64,000 nt of DNA from BCD1 sp965230565 (GCA_965230565.1 CBDDLH010000012.1:62001-126000); one strand, 5' to 3'. Shown: positions 50,222 through 58,580, counted from the first letter of the stretch. Translations and numbers: made by a program. The notes: a model not told the origin generated them from the sequence alone.

Positions 50222-51547
50222 TCAAACCCCCACCGCTTCTTCAGAAATCATAGAAGCCAAAGTCAAAATGCTCAATCGCAATTTATTTTGTTCGATAGAC
50301 ATTTCATTAAACCCCATGGTTCCATCAATAATGGCCCTTTGAAGTATTCTGTGCCTGGCTTCGATTCCGGTAATACTATTTTCAAACTCCCCCTGATCCA
50401 ATTGGGCGATGGTAGCCTTCAGGATCTCAATAGACTGTTTTACCTTATCCTTGCTAATCAGCTGACTGACTACTTTTTTCAGTTCACTGATATTTTCCGC
50501 AGCCAACAGATATTTTAAACTTGCATCACCCAAATGATCCCAAACTTTCTTCTTAACCTGCAACCTGAGCTGATCCAGCCTGTTTTCTATGGCAGATATT
50601 TCTTCCGGCCGGATCAAATTGTAATAGGAGAGGATGAGATTTTTGATCACCTCATTTTTCCTGTTAAAGAATTTAGTTTTCTCGTTTAGATAATTGCTCA
50701 GCTTTTCAGGATCAAATTCGAGATCCGGCATCTTTACGAAATTGAGGACATTAGTCAAGTTTTGGTGTTCTGCAAAAGTCCTCATGATGCCAATCCTTGT
50801 TTTTCGCAGTGTATTGAGGTTATACCCAGTGGTTTTTCCAAGCAGGAATACCCCCACATTTTTACCCTCGACCTCATGCCAGTCAAAAGATAGGTTAAGG
50901 CCTGGGGCGATGTAGTCCTCTTGTCTGAGAACATGTAAATCATTGGCAAAATACTCCAGCATAATACACATCTCTCCCTGTCGTACTAATGGAAAATCGT
51001 ACATTTCATCGTGGTAATCTGACTCTGATGCTTTTTCATAAAGGGCACTTAACCATTTTCCGCAATGCAAAACGGTGGTATTTACAGGACGTTCTTCCAG
51101 GTTTTTTATCCGAACCGGAATAGTGCAAATTCTTCCAACCAATTTTCTGAAAGTCTTCCTGACATCTCTTGAATAGTATTTCACAAAAGTGGTTTTGTCG
51201 GTAGTAAACCCGACCTCATAACGGATGGACGATTTACCGTCATTGAGCAACCGCCTGAAAATACATTGAAGATCTCTGATCTCCTTGTAAATTACCTTTT
51301 CAAGTTTCGGTAATTTGAATCCGCCTTTTCCATTGATGAAATACAATTCATCATGGAAATAATCATGGCCGCCTTTTCTTCGTCTTTTCAGATGCCCGAA
51401 ATACTGCACAAAATGTTTGGTGGGCAATGGATTATCCCAGGTTGGAAATGGTTTCAAATGTCTTTTATCCTCGATGAGTAATGACCGGATATCACAGATC
51501 GGGTACTGGATAAAAACATTGAGTCGATTGTTGGTTCTTGATCTCAT
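50222..51547 (-). CDS. Unknown protein with effector-associated-domain-like C-terminus
   Basis: 441 residues from ATG 51547, cytoplasmic. Residues 1-320 are not recognised; they have a basic stretch (G-H-L-K-R-R-R-K-G-G near 55) and conserved-looking aromatic blocks (Y-P-I-C-D-I-R-S-L-L, F-L-L-G-K-T-T-G-Y-N). The last 85 residues, with L-I-S-K-D-K-V-K-Q-S-I-E-I-L, then E-A-R-H-R-I-L-Q-R, I-D-G-T-M and Q-N-K-L-R-L-S-I-L-T-L, follow the pattern of effector-associated domain 11 (EAD11), an adaptor of bacterial conflict systems. A transcription terminator sits only 3 bases before this start codon (see the RNA at 51551), so expression may depend on readthrough. A role in immunity or programmed death is inference from the EAD-like end. 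Confidence 0.6.
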   Translation of the reverse strand: MRSRTNNRLNVFIQYPICDIRSLLIEDKRHLKPFPTWDNPLPTKHFVQYFGHLKRRRKGGHDYFHDELYFINGKGGFKLPKLEKVIYKEIRDLQCIFRRLLNDGKSSIRYEVGFTTDKTTFVKYYSRDVRKTFRKLVGRICTIPVRIKNLEERPVNTTVLHCGKWLSALYEKASESDYHDEMYDFPLVRQGEMCIMLEYFANDLHVLRQEDYIAPGLNLSFDWHEVEGKNVGVFLLGKTTGYNLNTLRKTRIGIMRTFAEHQNLTNVLNFVKMPDLEFDPEKLSNYLNEKTKFFNRKNEVIKNLILSYYNLIRPEEISAIENRLDQLRLQVKKKVWDHLGDASLKYLLAAENISELKKVVSQLISKDKVKQSIEILKATIAQLDQGEFENSITGIEARHRILQRAIIDGTMGFNEMSIEQNKLRLSILTLASMISEEAVGV

Positions 51548-51550
51548 AAT

Positions 51551-51588
51551 AAAAAAAATGCCCTCCCAAATCAATGCAAGGGAAGGGC
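51551..51588 (-). terminator. Intrinsic terminator directly before a start codon
   Basis: On the minus strand GCCCTTCCC pairs with GGGAGGGC (51580-51588 with 51560-51567, one bulge), followed by A and eight T; the ATG of the 50222 gene follows after only ATT. Confidence 0.75.
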
Positions 51589-51719
51589 GTTCATAACTCC
51601 GGTTATTTTCGCCGGCTCCAACTCCGACTTACGCCTTAGTTTTCTCAGCAGGCTTACTAACCTCAAGTCATTGGTTGAATAAGAGGAAACCAATCGAATG
51701 TTGGTGTTCCGGGTTATTA
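51551..51719 (-). ncRNA. Candidate structured RNA or riboregulator, leftward
   Basis: A TTTATTTG box (51726-51733 on the minus strand) predicts a start near 51719. The RNA would open with a closing stem (5' AATAACCCGG with CCGGAGTTAT at 51593-51602), then ATTGGTT/AACCAAT (51670-51694), and end in GCCC/GGGC hairpin 51560-51588 plus eight U. No reading frame of note. Either a small RNA or a terminator-controlled leader of the gene at 50222. Confidence 0.5.
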
Positions 51720-51787
51720 CAACTTCAAATAAATTGGATGTTAAATTTAACGAATTTTGCCTTCAAAATCAAGGTTTTTCGGGTACC

Positions 51788-51819
51788 ATTGCCAATTTGC
51801 CCGAAAACCCGTAGTTTTG
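51788..51819 (+). promoter_or_regulatory. Promoter of the rightward RNA candidate
   Basis: TAGTTTTG at 51812-51819 matches TAnnTTTG exactly; ATTG lies 20 bases upstream (51788-51791), the same geometry as the promoter at 13741-13772. Predicted start near 51826. Confidence 0.55.
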
Positions 51820-51825
51820 CATAGA

Positions 51826-51981
51826 ATTCACTGACATACAGTGGATTTACCCGAAAGAAAATAATATCAACCGGCAGGATTCTTCCGGTGATCAAAGATA
51901 CTGGAGCATTGCTCCGCAAGATGAAGTTGGATTTTCTCGAGCAGCCCATGGATTGTTTTACATCCGGGCTGTTCTTTTTTT
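51826..51981 (+). ncRNA. Candidate structured small RNA, rightward
   Basis: From a near-perfect promoter to an intrinsic terminator, about 155 bases. Hairpins: CACTG-ACATA-CAGTG (51829-51843), ACCGG/CCGGT (51870-51889), GGAGC/GCTCC (51903-51915), terminator GAGCAGCCC/GGGCTGTTC (51939-51974) with seven T (51975-51981). The short frame inside resembles no known protein. Confidence 0.55.
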
Positions 51982-52021
51982 GTTTAGGCTGGAGGAAAAT
52001 TTACTTTTTATCAAAAAAATT

Positions 52022-52060
52022 AACCACAGGGTTCACTGAGAAGGCACAGGGACCACAGAG
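52022..52060. repeat. ACCACAGGG-CACTGAG dispersed phrase
   Basis: AACCACAGGGTTCACTGAG then GGCACAGGGACCACAGAG. A degenerate copy is at 9804. I recall similar phrases from intergenic DNA of other environmental bacteria (recollection). Confidence 0.45.
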
Positions 52061-52161
52061 AATATATTCAAACAATTGGAACAACGTGAAACGATTTGAA
52101 ACAACATCAAACCCCTTTTTCCTTTTGTCCTTTGTCCCTTTTGTCCTTTTTTCCTTTTCCC

Positions 52162-52488
52162 TTATCCATCATACTCCTCCGGGTGCCAGAAATGTTTATC
52201 AAAATCCACGATCTTGTTATTCACCACTTTCACGCCTTCCTTTTCCAGTCTTTCCTGCATCATGTCAGGGTGAGGAAAATGATTGCGCCCGCTCAATTCT
52301 CCTTTTCGATTGACCACGCGGTGAGCGGGAATATCCACTCCCATGGAATTATTCAGCGCCCAACCCACCATTCGGGCGGATCCGAGGCTCAGATAATCCG
52401 CAATTGCGCCGTAAGTACTCACTCTTCCCGGCGGAATTCTTCTGGTAAGTTCGAAAACTAGATCGTAGTAATTATCTTTGGGCTTCAT
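52162..52488 (-). CDS. Alkyltransferase-like protein (MGMT fold, no active Cys)
   Basis: 108 residues, the DNA-binding domain of the O6-alkylguanine transferase family only. R-I-P-P-G-R-V-S-T-Y-G-A-I-A-D-Y-L (helix-turn-helix start), S-A-R-M-V-G-W-A-L (recognition helix) and I-P-A-H-R-V-V-N are clear, and the acceptor Cys of P-C-H-R-V is Ala55. This makes it an alkyltransferase-like (ATL) protein, which binds O6-alkylguanine and hands it to nucleotide-excision repair without removing the alkyl group. Its start is 12 bases from the divergent TrpF-like start. Confidence 0.9.
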   Translation of the reverse strand: MKPKDNYYDLVFELTRRIPPGRVSTYGAIADYLSLGSARMVGWALNNSMGVDIPAHRVVNRKGELSGRNHFPHPDMMQERLEKEGVKVVNNKIVDFDKHFWHPEEYDG

Positions 52489-52500
52489 AAATTTCAGATC

Positions 52501-53145
52501 ATGTTGAAGACCAAAGTTAAGGCAAGTTCCATTACCAATTTAACCGATGCCCGATATTTTGCGGCCATGGGGGTAGAATGGCTGGGATTTAATCTTAATT
52601 CAAAAGAAGCAGATGTCATTTCCACCGAAAATTTCAAGGAAATGGAAGAATGGGTGGAGGGTGTACAGATCGTTGCAGAGTATGGCGATGAAAGCTGGGA
52701 AAAAATTCGTTCCGGTGTAGAAGAAGTGGTACCTAATGTCGTACAACTTGGAGGAAATTACGGTGTTGACGAAATGTTGGAATTACCGGCTTCTGTTGGT
52801 ATTATCAAAGAAATAATCATTGGCAAATCCAGTCAACCCGGAGATGTACTGGAAATAATGGAAGAAATGGAAGGGCACGTACAGGTATTCGTACTCAATT
52901 TCTCCGCAAATCAGATCAACTGGCAAAATTTAGAGGAAGGAATTCCGTTTTCTGTGAAAGACCTGGCTTCAATCGCCGATAAGTTCCCCGTTCTGATCGA
53001 AATGGACCTTGACGTTTCTCAACTGGAAAATTGCCTCCAATTGGATCAGCTCGAAGGCATCACCGTTAAAGGAGGAGAAGAGGAGAAAACCGGGTTCAAA
53101 TCTTTTGATGAACTGGACGATTTTTTTGATGCGTTGATGCCCTAA
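52501..53145 (+). CDS. TrpF-like TIM-barrel protein, probably non-catalytic
   Basis: 214 residues shaped like phosphoribosylanthranilate isomerase: K-V-K-A-S-S-I-T-N-L-T-D-A-R-Y-F-A-A-M-G-V-E-W-L (in two parts) is the TrpF opening, and V-V-Q-L-G-G-N the QLHG block. The catalytic Cys of K-x-C-G-I-T is replaced (K-A-S-S-I-T), and the Asp strand reads V-L-N-F instead of L-L-D. There are no trp genes nearby. I expect a diverged non-isomerase member. Rather acidic. Function unknown. Confidence 0.65.
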   Translation: MLKTKVKASSITNLTDARYFAAMGVEWLGFNLNSKEADVISTENFKEMEEWVEGVQIVAEYGDESWEKIRSGVEEVVPNVVQLGGNYGVDEMLELPASVGIIKEIIIGKSSQPGDVLEIMEEMEGHVQVFVLNFSANQINWQNLEEGIPFSVKDLASIADKFPVLIEMDLDVSQLENCLQLDQLEGITVKGGEEEKTGFKSFDELDDFFDALMP

Positions 53146-53293
53146 AACGCGCTTGGTTATTTTAAAATTATTTCTTACACCCCATATCCTTCAAAAGCAA
53201 CGGACATACGGGTTTGAAGGTGCAAACTTGAAATATCAGCGTTTTTTAAAGATCATTTGTTTATCTTTGATTATCACAAAAAATAAAAGCTTC

Positions 53294-53695
53294 ATGAAGC
53301 GTATATTCATTATTGTCCCTATACTGATGTTTATGGCCATTAATTTGAACGGTCAGAACATTCGCACGACAGAGGAACCGCTCATTGCATCCATGATGGA
53401 AAAATTCGTGGAAGTCAATAAAGCGACCGAATTTGTCGAAGGTTGGCGCATCCAAATCCTGGCCACCACCAATCGCCAGCAACTGGAGACTTCCCGCCAG
53501 CGTTTTCAGTATCGTTACCCCAACATTCCTGTTACCTGGGTGCATTCAAGCCCGCATTACAAACTCAGAGCCGGAGCTTTTCTCACCAAGCTGGAAGCTC
53601 TACGGCTGAAGTATATTCTCGAACGCGATTATAGCGGAATTTACCTGGTTAAAGATGACGAGATCCGCGTGAGTGAATTATTGAATTCGTTTTAA
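53294..53695 (+). CDS. Secreted SPOR-domain protein
   Basis: 133 residues from ATG 53294 (upstream open frame lacks a signal sequence). Signal peptide to L-N-G-Q, then one SPOR domain: W-R-I-Q-I-L-A-T-T-N-R-Q-Q-L-E, Y-K-L-R-A-G-A-F-L-T-K-L-E-A. SPOR domains bind denuded glycan strands of peptidoglycan at division sites. Here it is in the periplasm with no other domain. It sits 89 bases before rodA with a terminator-type hairpin between. Confidence 0.8.
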   Translation: MKRIFIIVPILMFMAINLNGQNIRTTEEPLIASMMEKFVEVNKATEFVEGWRIQILATTNRQQLETSRQRFQYRYPNIPVTWVHSSPHYKLRAGAFLTKLEALRLKYILERDYSGIYLVKDDEIRVSELLNSF

Positions 53696-53710
53696 TATGT
53701 TGCCGGTTTC

Positions 53711-53743
53711 AGAAATACTATTTTTTGAAAAAATAGTATTTCT
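53711..53743. terminator. AT-rich hairpin after SPOR gene
   Basis: GAAATACTATTTTTT and AAAAAATAGTATTTC pair around GA, with a T-rich tail (TTTCTTTTTC). Nearly the same as the hairpin at 30567 after ligA, so it is a shared terminator-like element. Confidence 0.7.
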
Positions 53744-53783
53744 TTTTCAACCCGCAACACGTAACCCGCAACACTAAATATCC

Positions 53784-55187
53784 TTGACTAGCGTAACCCA
53801 AACATTGCGGAAAAGGCCCGATTTTGTCACCTTTGGTATCTACCTGGGGCTTGTGGCCATTGGCTGGTTGATGATCTTTACGGTTGGGTATGAGGACGAG
53901 GGGTATTCCTTTAATACTTTTTTGAGTACTCCTGTCGGAAAGCAAACCATCTGGATAGGTATAAGTTTCTTCGCCTTTTTCCTCATGCAATTGATCAGCT
54001 GGAAATTCTGGCAATCTTTCGCTTACCCGGTTTATATCTTCACCTTATTTTTATTGATTGGCGTTTTGATCTTTGGAGCCAACATAAAGGGAGCAACTTC
54101 CTGGTACAGATTTGGTGGTTTCACCATTCAACCCTCTGAGTTGGCCAAGGTCGGAACCTGTCTCGCCATGGCCTCCCTTTTGGGACATTACAATACCGAT
54201 TTACGCCAAATTCGCTGGCAATTGATCGCAGCCTCCATAATTGCTGCTCCGATTTTACTCATTCTGTTACAACCGGATGCCGGATCGGCATTAGTATTTA
54301 CTTCCTTTTTGATTGTTTTGTACCGTGCAGGGTTGCCGGCAAATTATTATGTGATTGGAATTTTTAGTGTGGCGGTCCTTATTCTCGGACTGGTATTTGC
54401 TCCCTTTAATCTCATCCAGGGATTGATATTGCTGGCCATGATAATCATGTCGCTGAATTTCAAACCAAAACATTATGGTTTCATCGCCTCGGCACTTTTT
54501 GCGGTTGGGGTTTACTTTTTACACCGGGAACTTCCGGAATATGACTGGTATATTTTTGGCGGCACTATTCTTGTCGGATTGGTCATGTCGTTCATTTTAT
54601 GGGGAAGACGAAAGCAAAAGGAGGTTAGTCTGTTGATCGGCGCTGTATTATTGGGAAGTGCTTTATCCTTTGGTGCCAACTTTGGTTTCAACAAGCTTCT
54701 GCCTCACCAGCAGGACAGGATAAACGTGTGGTTACGACCACACCTCACCAATAATAAAGAAGCCGGATACAATCTGGCCAATTCCAAAATGGCCATCGGC
54801 GCCGGCGGACTCGAAGGCAAGGGTTTCCTAAACGGAACCCTGACCAAAGGAGGATACGTTCCTGAACAAATGACCGATTTTATTTTTTGTACCATTGGCG
54901 AAGAACAGGGGTTTGTGGGAAGCATGGCCGTGATCATTTTATTCCTGCTCTTATTATACCGACTCACCATTATCGCCGAAAGGCAGCGTACCGATTTTGT
55001 CAGGTACTACGCCTACAGTGTGGCGGGAATATTGTTTATTCACTTCTTTATCAATATTGGGATGACCATGGGGCTCATGCCCATTATCGGTATCCCGTTA
55101 CCATTTATCAGCAAGGGAGGTTCTTCCCTGCTGGGTTTCTCAATCATGTTAGGTATTTTGCTTAAGATGGATAGCACCGGAAGGTGA
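53784..55187 (+). CDS. rodA: RodA peptidoglycan glycosyltransferase (SEDS family)
   Basis: 467 residues with about ten spans. Start TTG 53784 is used because an in-frame stop lies just before it. SEDS features: W-Y-R-F-G-G-F-T-I-Q-P-S-E-L-A-K, L-L-Q-P-D-A-G-S-A-L-V-F, and the late G-I-P-L-P-F-I-S-K-G-G-S-S-L block with the conserved SGGSS-type turn. It polymerises lipid II with a class B PBP during elongation. The middle of the protein (residues 200-270) has additional hydrophobic spans, making it longer than E. coli RodA, as in many Bacteroidota. Confidence 0.92.
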   Translation: MTSVTQTLRKRPDFVTFGIYLGLVAIGWLMIFTVGYEDEGYSFNTFLSTPVGKQTIWIGISFFAFFLMQLISWKFWQSFAYPVYIFTLFLLIGVLIFGANIKGATSWYRFGGFTIQPSELAKVGTCLAMASLLGHYNTDLRQIRWQLIAASIIAAPILLILLQPDAGSALVFTSFLIVLYRAGLPANYYVIGIFSVAVLILGLVFAPFNLIQGLILLAMIIMSLNFKPKHYGFIASALFAVGVYFLHRELPEYDWYIFGGTILVGLVMSFILWGRRKQKEVSLLIGAVLLGSALSFGANFGFNKLLPHQQDRINVWLRPHLTNNKEAGYNLANSKMAIGAGGLEGKGFLNGTLTKGGYVPEQMTDFIFCTIGEEQGFVGSMAVIILFLLLLYRLTIIAERQRTDFVRYYAYSVAGILFIHFFINIGMTMGLMPIIGIPLPFISKGGSSLLGFSIMLGILLKMDSTGR

Positions 55188-55499
55188 TGTGGACGGTGGA
55201 CGGCTTACGGCCCACGGTAAACGACTTACGGTGGACGGAATAAAATGCAGAGTACAAAGTGCAGGATGATGAGTGATGAATGCAAAAATTTAATGTAGAC
55301 GGCCTACGTCAAACGACTTGCATCTGATGGAAAACAAGGCCAACCTAAATTACATTACATTGCGATCCTCGCGCTTCCCTTGCGTTCCTGGCGGTATTTA
55401 ACCAAGGTTTTGCCTTTGAGAGGGCTTAAGGGCAGAAAGGCGATACCCCCGACACTATGTATACGGGGCAGGCTTTGTCGAAGAAAAAATCGTCCCTTC
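55188..55499. other. 312-base gap rich in ACGG-type degenerate repeats
   Basis: GTGGACGGTGGACGGCTTACGG, GGTAAACGACTTACGGTGG and ACGGCCTACGTCAAACGAC-like phrases (55188-55320, broken here to short pieces) followed by TTGCG-rich text (55357-55400) of dispersed-repeat type. No gene, no clear terminator for rodA. Confidence 0.45.
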
Positions 55500-55913
55500 T
55501 CATGCTCCTATCACCGTCGCCACCAGTTTACGACTGCCACCATAATTCCTGAATTCACATAAATAAATCCCCTGCCACGTTCCAAGGTTGAGCCGTCCGT
55601 TGGTGATAGGGATGGTAAGGTTTGTATCTGTCAACGCTGTTTTTATATGTGCCGGCATATCATCCGGTCCTTCCATGGTGTGTTTCAGGAAGGGCATGTT
55701 TTCAGGGACCAGTTTATTAAAAATGCTTTCAAAATCCACTCTGACCGAAGGGTCTGCATTTTCGTTGATCGTGAGTCCGGCGGAGGTATGTTTGATAAAC
55801 AAATGCAACACCCCATTTTGAGGGAGGTCCGGCAAATGAGTGGTCACTTCCCTGGTGATCAGGTGAAAACCTCTGGGGAAGGCAGGCAGGCTAAAAGACG
55901 TTTGTTTTACCAT
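55500..55913 (-). CDS. YjbQ-family protein (UPF0047)
   Basis: 137 residues, all UPF0047 motifs: L-F-I-K-H-T-S-A-G-L-T-I-N-E-N, N-M-P-F-L-K-H-T-M-E-G-P-D-D-M-P-A-H-I-K (split), T-I-P-I-T-N-G-R-L-N-L-G-T-W-Q-G-I-Y-L-C-E. Members can have weak thiamine-phosphate synthase activity; the true role is not settled. Single gene between rodA and acn. Confidence 0.93.
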   Translation of the reverse strand: MVKQTSFSLPAFPRGFHLITREVTTHLPDLPQNGVLHLFIKHTSAGLTINENADPSVRVDFESIFNKLVPENMPFLKHTMEGPDDMPAHIKTALTDTNLTIPITNGRLNLGTWQGIYLCEFRNYGGSRKLVATVIGA

Positions 55914-56077
55914 TGATCAAAGATTTAAAAACAAACTTACGCCAATTTTCAAACCCGCAGAGGATTTTTTTTGTGTAGCAAGGAAAATAGGCTCCAAACC
56001 ATTACCGGAGAGAAATGTCAGGGTATAATTTAACTTTCCTTTGTTACAGGCGTTTTTAATAGCGAACACACAACCAA

Positions 56078-56124
56078 TTTTACCGCTCCCAGTGGTAAAA
56101 AGTGTTTTGAATTACTTAATTTTG
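56078..56124 (+). promoter_or_regulatory. Aconitase promoter region with inverted repeat
   Basis: TTTTACC / GGTAAAA (56078-56084, 56094-56100) is a palindrome with a 9-base spacer. TAATTTTG (56117-56124) matches TAnnTTTG; no good upstream TTTG at the expected distance. Start codon at 56172. Confidence 0.35.
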
Positions 56125-56171
56125 CTGGCCTTATCCGAACAGGCTTTTTTAAACATTAAACTAACGAACCT

Positions 56172-58439
56172 ATGGCATTCGACATTGACATGATACGGGC
56201 CCATTATTCCCGTTACGCCGACAAGGTAAATGCAGCTAAAAAAGAGTTGGGCCACCCACTCACTTTAGCTGAAAAAATTCTATACGCTCACCTGCATGAG
56301 GATTCTCCACTTCAAAAATATGGCAGGGGTAAAGATTATGTTTTCTTTTCTCCTGACCGTGTAGCCATGCAGGATGCAACAGCTCAAATGGCGCTGCTTC
56401 AGTTTATGATGGCAGGCCGCGATAAAGTTGCAGTTCCTTCCACTGTCCATTGTGACCACCTCATCCAGGCAAAAGTAAATTCAAAGATCGACCTCAAAGT
56501 AGCTGAGGATATCAACTCAGAAGTTTACGCATTCCTACAGTCTGTTTCGAATAAATACGGCATTGGATTCTGGAAGCCTGGTTCCGGTATCATCCACCAG
56601 GTAGTACTGGAAAACTATGCTTTTCCGGGCGGCATGATGATCGGTACGGATTCTCATACGGTGAATGCTGGTGGTTTAGGTATGGTTGCCATCGGTGTTG
56701 GTGGTGCTGATGCGGTTGATGTGATGGCCGGAATGCCATGGGAACTGAAAATGCCTAAGCTGATAGGTGTGAAACTCAAAGGAAAAATGAGCGGCTGGAC
56801 TGCTCCAAAAGATGTTATCCTCAAGGTAGCAGGAATCCTCACCGTTAAAGGAGGTACCGGAGCTATTGTGGAATACTTTGGTGAAGGTGCCGAGAGCATC
56901 TCCTGTACCGGAAAAGGAACCATCTGCAATATGGGTGCAGAGATCGGAGCAACGACCTCTACTTTCGGCTACGATGACTCCATGGAGCGTTACCTCCGTG
57001 CTACCGGTCGTGAAGAAGTTGCCGATATGGCTAATCAGGTCAGGGAACACCTCACCGGTGACCCGGAAGTATATGCCAACCCTGAAAAATACTTCGATCA
57101 GGTGATCGAGATCGACCTGGCTGAATTGCAGCCACATCTCAACGGACCTTTCACTCCGGACCTGGCTACACCAATTGCGGAAATGAAAGACGTATTAAAA
57201 ACCGTTGACTGGCCGAGTAAAATTGATGTAGGTCTGATCGGTTCATGTACCAACTCTTCTTATGAAGACCTTACCCGCGCAGCATCGATTGCCAAGCAGG
57301 TGAAAGACAAAAAGCTGGTCATGAAAGCTGAACTGGATATAAACCCGGGTTCAGAACAGGTGAGATTCACTGCCGAGAGAGACGGTCTTTTGGATCTTTT
57401 TACAGATATCGGCGCCAACCTATTCACCAATGCCTGCGGACCTTGTATCGGTCAGTGGGCCCGTGCAGGTGCTGAAAAGAAAGAAAAAAATACCATCGTT
57501 CACTCTTTCAACAGGAATTTCTCCAAAAGAGCGGACGGTAATCCAAATACCCACGCTTTTGTAGGGTCGCCGGAACTGGTTGCCGCTATGGCGATTGCCG
57601 GAGACCTCAATTTCAACCCAATGGTAGATACCCTTGTAAATGCCGACGGAGAAGAAGTGAAGCTGGATCCTCCTTTCGGAGAAGAATTACCTGCAAAAGG
57701 ATTTGATGTGGAAGATCCGGGGTATAACGCTCCTGCCGAAGACGGAAGTGGCGTGGAAGTGGTGGTTGCTCCTACTTCTGACAGATTACAGTTACTTACG
57801 CCTTTTGTGCCGCTTACCCAGGAAGGCATGACAGGGATGCGCCTGCTGATCAAAACTAAAGGCAAGTGTACAACTGACCACATCTCAATGGCTGGCCCAT
57901 GGTTGAAATACCGTGGCCACCTCGAGAATATTTCCAACAACTGTTTTATCGGCGCCATCAATTATTTCAATGACGAAGCCAATAAAGTGCTGAATTTTGA
58001 AACAGGAGAATATATGGCCGTTCCTGATTCTGCCAGAGCCTATAAAAATGCCGGAATTGGCACCGTAGTTTTCGGTGAAGAAAATTATGGTGAAGGTTCT
58101 TCAAGAGAGCACGCAGCCATGGAGCCTCGCTTCCTTGGTGTAAAAGCCGTTATCGTTAAATCATTCGCGCGTATCCACGAAACAAACCTGAAAAAACAAG
58201 GTATGCTCGGTTTGACTTTTGTCGATACAGCTGATTACGACAAAGTACGCCAGGATGATGTCATCGACATCACCGGATTTGATGAAATGGCACCGGGTAA
58301 AAACCTGACGGTGGTATTACACCATGCAGATGGTACGGAAGATTCTTTCGAAGTTGCTCATACCTACAACCAGGCACAGATCGACTGGGTTCGTTCCGGT
58401 TCAGCATTGAATAAGATAAGAGAAGATATCGGTGCTTAA
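56172..58439 (+). CDS. acn: Aconitate hydratase
   Basis: 755 residues, mitochondrial/AcnA-like type of aconitase used in Bacteroidota. It carries the Fe-S ligands (G-S-C-T-N-S-S near 358 and N-A-C-G-P-C-I-G near 423-428), I-G-T-D-S-H-T in the second domain, and the swivel-domain motif Y-G-E-G-S-S-R-E-H-A near 645. It interconverts citrate and isocitrate in the TCA cycle. Only gene in its unit. Terminator at 58465. High-quality frame with no lesion. Confidence 0.97.
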   Translation: MAFDIDMIRAHYSRYADKVNAAKKELGHPLTLAEKILYAHLHEDSPLQKYGRGKDYVFFSPDRVAMQDATAQMALLQFMMAGRDKVAVPSTVHCDHLIQAKVNSKIDLKVAEDINSEVYAFLQSVSNKYGIGFWKPGSGIIHQVVLENYAFPGGMMIGTDSHTVNAGGLGMVAIGVGGADAVDVMAGMPWELKMPKLIGVKLKGKMSGWTAPKDVILKVAGILTVKGGTGAIVEYFGEGAESISCTGKGTICNMGAEIGATTSTFGYDDSMERYLRATGREEVADMANQVREHLTGDPEVYANPEKYFDQVIEIDLAELQPHLNGPFTPDLATPIAEMKDVLKTVDWPSKIDVGLIGSCTNSSYEDLTRAASIAKQVKDKKLVMKAELDINPGSEQVRFTAERDGLLDLFTDIGANLFTNACGPCIGQWARAGAEKKEKNTIVHSFNRNFSKRADGNPNTHAFVGSPELVAAMAIAGDLNFNPMVDTLVNADGEEVKLDPPFGEELPAKGFDVEDPGYNAPAEDGSGVEVVVAPTSDRLQLLTPFVPLTQEGMTGMRLLIKTKGKCTTDHISMAGPWLKYRGHLENISNNCFIGAINYFNDEANKVLNFETGEYMAVPDSARAYKNAGIGTVVFGEENYGEGSSREHAAMEPRFLGVKAVIVKSFARIHETNLKKQGMLGLTFVDTADYDKVRQDDVIDITGFDEMAPGKNLTVVLHHADGTEDSFEVAHTYNQAQIDWVRSGSALNKIREDIGA

Positions 58440-58464
58440 ACCGTATTGACCTCATAATATATGA

Positions 58465-58502
58465 TGCCCTGCTCTCTTCCTGACGGCAGGGCATTGTTGT
58501 TT
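58465..58502 (+). terminator. Intrinsic terminator after aconitase
   Basis: TGCCCTGC / GCAGGGCA (58465-58472, 58486-58493) with a 13-base loop and a T-rich tail (TTGTTGTTTT). Confidence 0.75.
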
Positions 58503-58580
58503 TACGGACAGTTAGAAGTTTTTTTACCGTACGGAACAAGGCTTTAATTACTTTTACGTGATTTCTACAACCCAACAAAT

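Larger units (their letters stand above)
51548..52161. other. 614-base gap holding two RNA candidates and a degenerate repeat
   Basis: Contains the two divergent RNA units above with their back-to-back promoters (51720-51825). From 52022 there is a phrase ACCACAGGGTTCACTGAG followed by GGCACAGGGACCACAGAG, then AT-rich CTTTT-type low complexity to the next gene. No protein gene seen. Confidence 0.55.

Noticed and set aside
51888..52313. 141-residue rightward frame starting at the RNA candidate
   Set aside because: It runs through a strong terminator and low-complexity CTTTT text, with no plausible protein.
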